A stretch of 64,000 bases of DNA. Origin: Corallococcus interemptor (GTDB lineage Bacteria; Myxococcota; Myxococcia; Myxococcales; Myxococcaceae). The notes under the pieces were generated by a model. That model ran no database searches. It had not been told where the DNA came from and saw only the letters and a list, made by a program, of their open reading frames with translations. This document shows, piece after piece, positions 57,398-64,000 of the stretch. Location: assembly GCF_003668875.1 (NCBI RefSeq), contig NZ_RAWM01000014.1, forward strand, positions 45,071 through 109,070, in the 5' to 3' direction. Within the stretch, counting starts at the first letter, position 1. Every line of letters starts with the position of its first letter. The position numbers and the translations under genes are program-made.

Positions 57398-58192
57398 TCA
57401 TTCGCCCAGGAACTCCTCCAGTGCCCGGGCGAGCGCCTTGGGGTCGACGGCATGCGTCTGTCCCTCCAGCGTCCGGTGACGTGCGCCGGGAATGGCCCGT
57501 GCAAGGGTCTGGATCGCCTCGCGCATCCAGCCCGGGCTCGCACCTCCCTCCATGACGAGCGTCGCCGCGCGGACGGCAGGCATCTGCTCGAGCAGCAAGG
57601 GGCCGCGGGCGGTGATGAGGAGGTCGTAGCTCAGCGTGTGAGCGAGGTGCTCGAGGCCCGCCCACATGGGCGCCTTGCGCAGCTGCGCGACGGCTGGCGC
57701 GGGCATCTGCATCACCTTCGTGAAGTACAGCTCGACGGCCTCTGAACGCCGATTCCCCGCGGCGGCCTCGTCGAGCTGCTTCGCGAGGCCTTCAAACGCC
57801 CTCGCCCGCTCCACGTCGAGGATGACGGGAGGCTCATAGACGACCAGCTTCGGGATGGAGAGTCCTCGCGCCGCGGCATCGAGGGCCAGGAGGCCACCCG
57901 AAGAGTTTCCGAACACGGCGGCGGATCCGCCTGCGGCGGTGATGAGCGCCGCGAGGTCCTCCACTTCCCTTTCGAGCGCATGAGGCGGAGTGTCCCCGCT
58001 GTCCCCGCGACCGCGCCGGTCGTAGCTGAACACGGTGAAGCGCTGGGCCAGCAGGTCCGCCAGCGGTGTTCCCGAGGCCGGCGCCGTGCGGTCGCAGAAC
58101 GCTCCGCCCACCAGGATGAGCGGTGGACCGTTGCCGGTGGTCTCGAACGCAATGGACGTCCCATCGGCGGACTTGACGGTGTGGATCTTCAT
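57398..58192 (-). CDS. Alpha/beta hydrolase
   Basis: 264 residues from the ATG at 58192. Opening TVKSADGTSIAFETTGNGPP leads to LILVGGAFCDRT; the nucleophile elbow is FGNSSGGLLAL (Ser in G-N-S-S-G-G), Asp and His are expected in VMEGGASPGW and RHTLEGQTHAVDP. No signal peptide. It is 10 bp downstream of the ECF sigma gene on the same strand, so it is probably a co-transcribed gene of that sigma factor. Substrate unknown. Confidence 0.88.
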   Translation of the reverse strand: MKIHTVKSADGTSIAFETTGNGPPLILVGGAFCDRTAPASGTPLADLLAQRFTVFSYDRRGRGDSGDTPPHALEREVEDLAALITAAGGSAAVFGNSSGGLLALDAAARGLSIPKLVVYEPPVILDVERARAFEGLAKQLDEAAAGNRRSEAVELYFTKVMQMPAPAVAQLRKAPMWAGLEHLAHTLSYDLLITARGPLLLEQMPAVRAATLVMEGGASPGWMREAIQTLARAIPGARHRTLEGQTHAVDPKALARALEEFLGE

Positions 58193-58202
58193 GGCAGCTC
58201 CT

Positions 58203-59144
58203 TCAGGGCGAGGCAGCAGGGTGGTAGCCGTGCGTGCGGAACGGGACGTCGAGCTCGCGACAGACCTCGGTCAGGACCTCGGGCGCGTGGTAGTAGTTGC
58301 GCAGCCGCGCGATGCGGTCGCCGTCCAGCTCCACCCGCACGACGGCATGCACTTCCTCTCCCGACCACCAGAGGAAGAGCGACTCGCCGCGGTGCGCGCG
58401 GAGCTCGCAGCGAGGCGGATCCACGAGCACGTAGCCGCCCTCGGGACAGCCGAAGAGCGTTCCCTGGAACGAGCCGTCCCTGACCGCCCGGGCCCCGTAC
58501 TCGAGCTTGAAGCCTGGATACTCCAGGGTCGCCGTATCGAGCAGGAGCGCCGTGAGACGATCCAGGTCCCGCGCGTTGAAGGCGTCGCAGAAAGCGTCGA
58601 GGACGGCGGGAGCCACCGGTGCCGGCTCGGCCGGTTCCTGCGTCACCAGCTTCGCCCGCCCCCTGTGTAGGGCGGCCTTGATGGCTCCGGTCGTGGTGGA
58701 GAGCGCCTCGGCGGTCTCCTCGAGTGACATCCCGAACGCATCCTTGAGCACGACCGCGGCTCGCTCCTGCGGCGATAGCTGTGAGAGCAGCGTTCCCGCG
58801 GCCTCACGCGTCGCGCGAGGCTCGGCGCGCGTCGCCGGCTCCGGGACCTCCATGCCGTCGGGGGCCGGGACCTCTCGCGCCTGCCGCATCCGGTTGAGCC
58901 ACAGGTTGCTCGCGACCCGAAAGAGCCACGCCCGCGGACTGCGCGGCGGCTCCGCCATGATGCCGAGGCTCGCGAACGCCCGGGCCATCGTCTCCTGGGC
59001 CATGTCCTCGGCATCCCAGGGGCTGCGGGTCAGCTGCCGACAGTAGCGGTAGAGGTCCGGGCGGAGTGGCTCGTAGGTATCCAGGAAACGGCGCCAGGAC
59101 GCCTTGACGGCGTCGCCCAGCGGATCTTGTGACTCAGTGCTCAT
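58203..59144 (-). CDS. ECF sigma factor with SnoaL-like C-terminal domain
   Basis: 313 residues. Sigma2 region about 15-95 (YRYCRQLTRSPWDAEDMAQE, then AWLFRVASNLWLNRMR). Sigma4 region about 120-175 (LSPQERAAVVLKDAFGMSLE, then TTTGAIKAALHRGRAKL). A C-terminal domain (about 190-313) of the SnoaL/NTF2 type (FCDAFNARDLDRLTALLLDT) resembles ECF sigmas that carry such a tail instead of a separate anti-sigma factor. The tail may act as built-in regulator. No anti-sigma gene is next to it. Confidence 0.9.
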   Translation of the reverse strand: MSTESQDPLGDAVKASWRRFLDTYEPLRPDLYRYCRQLTRSPWDAEDMAQETMARAFASLGIMAEPPRSPRAWLFRVASNLWLNRMRQAREVPAPDGMEVPEPATRAEPRATREAAGTLLSQLSPQERAAVVLKDAFGMSLEETAEALSTTTGAIKAALHRGRAKLVTQEPAEPAPVAPAVLDAFCDAFNARDLDRLTALLLDTATLEYPGFKLEYGARAVRDGSFQGTLFGCPEGGYVLVDPPRCELRAHRGESLFLWWSGEEVHAVVRVELDGDRIARLRNYYHAPEVLTEVCRELDVPFRTHGYHPAASP

Positions 59145-59270
59145 GTCGGGGAGACACGCGACGGGCGAAAAAGGATACGTCAGCAGGCGGAGAAAGAGGG
59201 CCCTTGCTTCCCTGGTTGCCCACTTCTCTCCCTACGTCGCACGTCAGAGGCGGTGACTGGGGTTGTCTCC

Positions 59271-59470
59271 ATGGACGTGCGCAAGAAGCTGGAGATCCTC
59301 GCCGATGCCGCCAAGTACGACGCCTCGTGTCCGAGCAGCGGCGGCAAACGCAAGGCGGGCAAGGAAGGGCTCGGCAGCGTCGAGGGCATGGGCATCTGTC
59401 ACAGCTACACGCCGGATGGCCGGTGTGTGTCATTGCTCAAGATCCTGCTCACCAACTTCTGCATTCTCCG
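59271..59470 (+). pseudogene. Putative DNA modification/repair radical-SAM protein, N-terminal fragment
   Basis: Reads MDVRKKLEILADAAKYDASC, then GSVEGMGICHSYTPDGRCVS and LLKILLTNFCIL. This is the start of the TIGR03916-type radical SAM protein, which normally continues into C-x3-C-x2-C. The gene ends exactly at the 273-bp repeat (59471), so the SAM cluster motif and the rest are missing. The ATG has a weak upstream site. Confidence 0.75.
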
Positions 59471-59743
59471 TCACCTTCAGCTGCCCGAGCAGCCGCCGCG
59501 CCTGGCTCCGGCGCTGGGGCCACCGCGGCAGGCGCTCTGGGAGTCACTCCCGGCTGAGGGTCGCACCCTCTCGAGCAGCTCGCGGCAACCGGTCGCCCGC
59601 GCAAGGCAGGGGTGCCCCTGCAGCGAGACGTGCAGGCCTCCTTGGGGGCCTCCTTCACCGTCCAGGGCATGTCGCAAGGCCCTCCTGGCCCACCACCTAC
59701 CCCGGCCCTCGCCCGCAGCAGGGCTCCCATGCCGCCCATGCTC
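59471..59743 (+). repeat. 273-bp repeated segment, copy 2
   Basis: Direct copy of 51898-52170, same strand and length, about ten mismatches. Its left edge truncates the radical-SAM gene and its right edge runs into another partial reading frame. Confidence 0.85.
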
Positions 59744-59962
59744 ATCGCGGGCGTCGCGTTCATTGGCGGCCGCGCCAACGGTGGCGAGGTCCACCGCCGC
59801 CTGCGTGACACGGTCAAGCGCTACGCGCTGGAGATGGAGGGTGTGAACGCCTACGCCATCACGCACTTCTCGGACTGGGACGCGCTCAGCGCGCAGATTC
59901 GAGCGGGCTTCGACTTCGGCAAGCAGCGCTGCACCGCCTACACCCGCTGGGTCGGCCGGATT
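59744..59962 (+). pseudogene. Unidentified partial reading frame after repeat copy 2
   Basis: In the same frame as the repeat it reads IAGVAFIGGRANGGEVHRRL then RDTVKRYALEMEGVNAYAIT and HFSDWDALSAQIRAGFDFGK QRC in good codon usage, then overlaps the convergent HMA-like gene. No start, and no family recognised. It looks like the end of a gene cut by the repeat. Confidence 0.45.
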
Positions 59963-59966
59963 GAGC

Positions 59967-60575
59967 TCATTCGGAGTACCCGGCGGCGTCCGGACCGGGC
60001 GCCGCCGCGGCCCCGTTGCCGTTGTGGCGCACCGGGACGGCGGTGTGCTGGATGGCCACGCGCTCCATGTTGATGAAGGTCTGGAAGGCCCACCAGCCCA
60101 GGCTGAACCACGGGGGAGGGGGCAGCTTCCCCTTCACGGCCACCTCCACCGCGCCCGCTGTCGCGAAGGTCAGCGTCGCCAGCGTGCCCAGGTCCAGGTG
60201 CCCATCGGTGGCTCGCAGCACGTCCACGTTGACGTTCTTGAAGAACAAGCTGGCTGCGCGCGCCACACCGCTCCCCTTGGTGAGGGAGCGCAGCAGCGCA
60301 TCCCCATCGGGCGGCTCTTCACCGGGGCGCAGCAGCACGTCCACGCCGGTGCTCCGGCGCACCTCCTCCAACAGCCCCTCGAGGCTCAGCTGCCCTGGGT
60401 CGTGGAGGCACAGCACGCTGCCTGTGTAGGGCCGCACCTGCACCTCCTCGACCCCCTCCACCTGGAGGAGCCCGTCCGCCAGCGACGTGGCCTCTTTCGC
60501 GTCGCTTCGCAACCACGGCAGCCGCAGGCGCGTGCGCCCGGGCGAGGTGTGGACGATGTAGATGACCCGTTCCAT
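59967..60575 (-). CDS. HMA-like domain protein, P-type ATPase partner
   Basis: 202 residues from the ATG at 60575 (GAGGGAACG upstream). The N-terminal 75 residues read VIYIVHTSPGRTRLRLPWLR and GLLQVEGVEEVQVRPYTGSV, an HMA-like ferredoxin fold with no C-x-x-C metal site. The C-terminal half contains hydrophobic helices (ATLTFATAGAVEVAVKGKL, PPWFSLGWWAFQTFINMERV) typical of HMA_2-type proteins beside P-type ATPases. Third gene of an operon with the small protein (10 bp gap) and ATPase. Confidence 0.78.
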   Translation of the reverse strand: MERVIYIVHTSPGRTRLRLPWLRSDAKEATSLADGLLQVEGVEEVQVRPYTGSVLCLHDPGQLSLEGLLEEVRRSTGVDVLLRPGEEPPDGDALLRSLTKGSGVARAASLFFKNVNVDVLRATDGHLDLGTLATLTFATAGAVEVAVKGKLPPPPWFSLGWWAFQTFINMERVAIQHTAVPVRHNGNGAAAAPGPDAAGYSE

Positions 60576-60585
60576 GCGCGTTCCC

Positions 60586-60831
60586 TCAGGCCTGGGCCTG
60601 GGCCTCGGCCGCCGGTCGCGTTCGCTCGCGCCCCCGGGCCCGGGCCTTCGCCTCGGCCAGCAGGTCATCGAAGTCCTCCTGCTTCATGGCGACGCGCGCG
60701 ATGACCATGTCGACGAAGCGGTAGGCCGCGGAGGCGACCTCCACGGCGAGCGGCCGCAGGTGCCTGCTCGCCAGCACCGTGCCCGCGCCCGCGCCATAGC
60801 CCAGCAGAAAGGAGGGAAGGTCGAACTTCAT
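60586..60831 (-). CDS. Small membrane-associated protein
   Basis: 81 residues from the ATG at 60831, which overlaps the ATPase stop (ATGA). Opens MKFDLPSFLLGYGAGAGTVL, a short hydrophobic Gly-rich helix, then VEVASAAYRFVDMVIARVAM, an amphipathic helix, and a basic tail (RARGRERTRPAAEAQAQA). It could be a single-pass regulator of the pump; the placement between pump and HMA-like gene is the only evidence. Confidence 0.75.
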   Translation of the reverse strand: MKFDLPSFLLGYGAGAGTVLASRHLRPLAVEVASAAYRFVDMVIARVAMKQEDFDDLLAEAKARARGRERTRPAAEAQAQA

Positions 60832-63785
60832 GGGGGTGTCTCCAGTGAGGAAGTCGTGCTCGTCATCCGGCGCACCCGGCGCACCGCGTGGCCACTCCAT
60901 ACGGGCGCCGCGCCCATCAGGCCTGGCAGGACGAAACCCAGGGCCAGCCCGCCGAACGTCAGCGGCGTGGGCGCCGGAAGTCCCAACACCCGCCGCAGCG
61001 GCGGGAAGGTGAGCGCCGCCACGTGCAGGGCCGCGGCCCCGCCGACGAAAGCGGGGAGGCGCCACTCGCCGTCCGTGGGGGCATGGCGCCGCGCCTGCGT
61101 GGGCGCGCGACACACGGCCGAATAGCCGAGCTGCACCGCGGTGAGCGTCCCGAACGCCAGCGGCGGGCCTCCCAGCGCCAGCCCCAGCCCTCCCACGCCC
61201 GCCATCAGCGCTCCGTCGCGCGCCACCCGCCGCGCCGCCCGGCGCGTGAGCAGCGGCATCCCGGGAGGCGCCGGAGGCCGGTCGAGGATGGCCGGGTCGC
61301 CGGGCTCCAGCGCCAGGGCGATTCCCGGCAGCGTGTCCGTGAGGAGGTTGATCCACAGCAACTGCAGCGGGGTGAGCGGCTCCCGCAGCCCCAGCAGTCC
61401 CGCGCCCAGCACCAGCGCCATCTCCGAGAAGTTGGTGGCGAAGAGGAAGCGCAGCGCGCGGCGCAGGTTGTCCTGCACGATGCGGCCCTCGCCCACCGCG
61501 GACATGATGCTGCGCAGGTCCTCACTGGCCATCACCACGTCGGCCACCGCGCGCGCCATGTCGCTGGAGCGCACGCCCACCGCCACGCCCACGTCCGCCG
61601 CCTGGAGCGCCGGGGCGTCGTTGATGCCGTCTCCCGCCATGGCGACGATGGCTCCCCGCGCGCGCAGGGCCTTCACCAGCTTGCTCTTGTCCTCCGGCGT
61701 CACGCGCGCCAGCACCTCGGTGCGTTCGAGCCGCTCCGCGAGCGCGTCAGCCGGCAGCTCGAGCATCTCCGCCAGCTCACGCGGGGTGAGGGTGTCCCCC
61801 TCCAGTCCCACCTGCCGGGCGATGGCCTCGGCCGTGCGGGGCTGGTCTCCTGTCAGGATGACCGTGCGGATGCCCGCGCCTCGCGCCTGGCGCACGGACT
61901 CCGCCGCGCCCTCGCGCAGCGGGTCCTTCAGCCCCACGAAGCCGATGAAGGTGTAGCCCTCCGTCGGCGCGGCGCCCTCGTCGCCGGGGAGCCGCCGCCA
62001 GGCCAGCGCCAGCACGCGCAGCCCTTCCGCCGCCAGCGCGTCGTTGCGCCGGGCCAGCCGCTCCCGCTCACGTGCGTCCAGCGGCCCCTTCGTGGTGCGT
62101 TCGCACATGCCGAGCACCTGCTCGGGGGCGCCCTTGATGAAGGCCACCACGCCATCGCCGGGCGCATGGTGCACGCTCACCACGTAGTGGATGCCTTCGG
62201 AGCGCTCGAGCAGATGGCGGCGGGGAAAGGCGCGGCGCAGCGCGGCCCCGTCCAGCCCCGCGGCGTGCGCGGCGGCCACCAGCGCCTTCTCCGTGGAGCT
62301 GCCGGACACCTCCAGCGCCTTGCCGCGGTGGTGGACGTCCACGTCGCTGTTGAGCAGCCCCAGCGCGAGCGCCAGGGTGGGCGGGTCCTCCAGCACGGCC
62401 TGGGGCCGGGTGCGCAGCGTGGACAAATCCAGGGAGCCATCCCCCAGGTCCAGCACCTCCAGCCGCATCTCGTTGCGCGTGAGGGTGCCCGTCTTGTCCG
62501 CACAGATGACGGTGACGCCTCCGAGCGCCTCGGCGGCCGACACGCGCCGCACCACCATGCCTCGTGCGTGCAGCCGCTGCATGGCGCGCACCAGCGCCGC
62601 GGTCGCCACCAGGGGCAGACCCTCGGGGAGGGCCGCCACGCCCAGGGCCACCGCGCCGCGCAGCACCTGGGGCCCGGAGCGGCCATGCGCCAGGCCCACC
62701 ACGGCGGACAGCGCGGCCGCGCCCACGGAGGCCACCGCCACGTGCCGGTCCAGCTGGCCCAGCTTGCGCGTCAGCGGCGTGGTCGGCGCGGACTCCTGCG
62801 CCACCAGCTCCCGCACGCGCGCCATCTCCGTGTTGGCGCCCGTGGCCACCACCAGGGCGCGCCCATGGCCCGTGGCCACCGTGGTCCCCGCGAACAGCAG
62901 CGACGTCCGCTCCGCCAGGTGCGCCCGCGCATCCACCGGCGCGGGCTGCTTGGGCTGCGGCTCGCTCTCGCCGGTGAGGGGCGCCTCGTCCGCGGAGAGC
63001 CGGTGCGCGTCCAGCACGCGCATGTCCGCGGGCAGCACGTCGCCCGCGCGCAGCAGCACCACGTCCCCCGGCACGAGCTCCGCCACCAGCACCGTGACGA
63101 GCACGCCGCCGCGCAGCACCTGCGCCGAGCCCGCCTCCAGCTTCTGCCACGAGGCGAGCAGCTCCTGGTTGCGGCGCTCGATGCGGTAGCCGATGCCCGC
63201 GTTGAGCCCCACCACCGCGAGGATGGCGGTCGCCTCCAGCGCGTCCCCCGCCAGCGCGGAGGCCCCCGCCGAGCCCATCAGCAGCATCGTGGGAATGGTG
63301 GCCAGCTGTGAGCCCAGCATGGCCAGGCGCGAGCGCTGCGTCTCCTCCTCCACGACATTGGGGCCGAAGCGCTTGAGCCGCCGCGCCGCCTCCTCCGAGG
63401 AGAGTCCGTGCGTCGAGCCGTCCAGCCGCGCCAGCACCGCGTCCACCGTCATCGCGTGCCACGGCTCCCGCGGTCCGCGCTGTCCGCCTGGCGCCGGGCG
63501 GGCCTTGTGATGCCTGCGAGTGCGGGCGAGCGGCGCTTCGGGCTCCTCGTGCAGCCGGGCCAGCAGGGGGGCCTCCGGCGCGTAGCGCACCAGCAGGCGG
63601 CCGGTGCGGGGCTGCGCGCTCACCTCCTCGACGCCGGGCCAGGTGGCGAACGTGGCCTCCAGCCGCGTGCCGAGCGAGGTGTTCCACTGCAGGTCAGGGA
63701 CCTCCAGGCGCAGCCGGCGCGCCGCGGTCGAGTGGCGCACCACCCTCGCCGAAGCGGACTGCCCATCCATGAGGAACACCACCAT
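60828..63785 (-). CDS. P-type ATPase with N-terminal HMA-like domain
   Basis: 985 residues from the ATG at 63785 with GGGGGAG upstream; a later Met at 63770 is possible. N-terminal about 70 residues (RRLRLEVPDLQWNTSLGTRL, WPGVEEVSAQPRTGRLLVRY) form an HMA-like fold with no CxxC. Then a cation-ATPase N-domain, TGES (LTGESEPQPKQ), PEGLP, CADKTGTLTRNEM (Asp about 430), KGAPE, MAGDGINDAPALQAADVGVAVG, and about six C-terminal helices with LLWINLLTDTLPG. It resembles the CtpE/CtpI-type Ca2+ or unknown-ion pumps. Confidence 0.9.
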   Translation of the reverse strand: MVVFLMDGQSASARVVRHSTAARRLRLEVPDLQWNTSLGTRLEATFATWPGVEEVSAQPRTGRLLVRYAPEAPLLARLHEEPEAPLARTRRHHKARPAPGGQRGPREPWHAMTVDAVLARLDGSTHGLSSEEAARRLKRFGPNVVEEETQRSRLAMLGSQLATIPTMLLMGSAGASALAGDALEATAILAVVGLNAGIGYRIERRNQELLASWQKLEAGSAQVLRGGVLVTVLVAELVPGDVVLLRAGDVLPADMRVLDAHRLSADEAPLTGESEPQPKQPAPVDARAHLAERTSLLFAGTTVATGHGRALVVATGANTEMARVRELVAQESAPTTPLTRKLGQLDRHVAVASVGAAALSAVVGLAHGRSGPQVLRGAVALGVAALPEGLPLVATAALVRAMQRLHARGMVVRRVSAAEALGGVTVICADKTGTLTRNEMRLEVLDLGDGSLDLSTLRTRPQAVLEDPPTLALALGLLNSDVDVHHRGKALEVSGSSTEKALVAAAHAAGLDGAALRRAFPRRHLLERSEGIHYVVSVHHAPGDGVVAFIKGAPEQVLGMCERTTKGPLDARERERLARRNDALAAEGLRVLALAWRRLPGDEGAAPTEGYTFIGFVGLKDPLREGAAESVRQARGAGIRTVILTGDQPRTAEAIARQVGLEGDTLTPRELAEMLELPADALAERLERTEVLARVTPEDKSKLVKALRARGAIVAMAGDGINDAPALQAADVGVAVGVRSSDMARAVADVVMASEDLRSIMSAVGEGRIVQDNLRRALRFLFATNFSEMALVLGAGLLGLREPLTPLQLLWINLLTDTLPGIALALEPGDPAILDRPPAPPGMPLLTRRAARRVARDGALMAGVGGLGLALGGPPLAFGTLTAVQLGYSAVCRAPTQARRHAPTDGEWRLPAFVGGAAALHVAALTFPPLRRVLGLPAPTPLTFGGLALGFVLPGLMGAAPVWSGHAVRRVRRMTSTTSSLETPP

Positions 63786-63940
63786 TCGGACTCCCCCTGA
63801 CCGGGCTTCCGAGGTGGGGATGGTGGCCCGCGGGAACAAGGCGGCCCTGCGTGCCAGGGGACGCTGTCGCGGCGACACCGGCGCCCAGACCCTTCCAAGG
63901 GCCAACACCTCGCTCCGACTTCAGGGCGGGGTGGGAGGTC

Positions 63941-64000
63941 TCAGCGGTGGCGCGCCCACACCTCCTGCTCGCGCACCGCCTTGCGTGCGTGGGGCGCGGC
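63941..64000 (-). CDS. C-terminal end of a gene entering from outside the window
   Basis: Reading minus from 64000, 19 sense codons end with TGA at 63943-63941: AAPHARKAVREQEVWARHR. Codon use is like real genes here. Too little to name. The 155 bp between it and the ATPase start holds no recognised feature. Confidence 0.35.
   Translation of the reverse strand, partial: AAPHARKAVREQEVWARHR

Overview
The window is GC-rich with strong G/C preference at codon third positions. It reads as a chromosome segment of a fruiting myxobacterium of the Myxococcus/Corallococcus type. The signs are many lipoprotein signal peptides, DUF2381 and DUF5953 proteins (families known mainly from this group), eukaryotic-like protein kinases, a SitA-type polymorphic toxin with an Imm11 immunity protein, and many small defensive or regulatory genes. 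This assignment is inference from gene content; no rRNA and no complete tRNA is present.

Layout. 1-9.7 kb: the end of an unknown gene, a large DNRLRE-repeat lipoprotein, an SDR oxidoreductase plus tautomerase pair facing a LysR regulator, small lipoproteins, a WD40 protein and a C39-like peptidase. 9.8-18.9 kb: two hypothetical genes, a GH71-like alpha-glucanase lipoprotein, a thiolase divergent from a DUF2239 gene, a broken NADP oxidoreductase, a DUF4328 membrane protein, and a MocR-type regulator divergent from a cupin gene. 19.0-25.3 kb: an island-like block with an sdhC-sdhA-(73-aa ORF)-sdhB-molybdopterin oxidoreductase operon and a cupin gene, bordered by a HAD-phosphatase scrap on one side and ISL3-transposase and peptidase scraps on the other. 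25.4-30.5 kb: soluble transhydrogenase (sthA) convergent with ahcY, which has its own promoter and SAH riboswitch. Divergent from ahcY lies the AHH-nuclease toxin/Imm11 pair.

30.7-45.6 kb is an energy and stress block: a Ca2+-type P-type ATPase, a TreT-like glycosyltransferase divergent from PEP synthase, a PAS/GAF histidine kinase, a second P-type ATPase, then flavodoxin, a three-domain universal stress protein and a Zn alcohol dehydrogenase in tandem. The histidine kinase and the second ATPase share a 77-bp homologous leader plus N-terminus, which suggests common control. At the far end (60.0-63.8 kb) a third P-type ATPase forms an operon with a small membrane protein and a protein whose N-terminus resembles the ATPase's own cysteine-free HMA-like domain.

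46.6-59.9 kb is accessory and decayed in places: an internally deleted IS5-like element next to a tRNA 3'-end-like sequence and a 13-bp inverted repeat; a DUF2381-kinase-pseudokinase gene set; a truncated DUF5953 gene, a frameshifted immunity-protein scrap and a truncated radical-SAM gene. A 273-bp segment occurs twice, 7.6 kb apart, and both copies lie against broken genes. The same stretch holds an AAA+ regulator without GAFTGA next to a FeeM-like acyltransferase, a DEAD-box helicase, and an ECF sigma factor with a SnoaL-like tail followed by an alpha/beta hydrolase.
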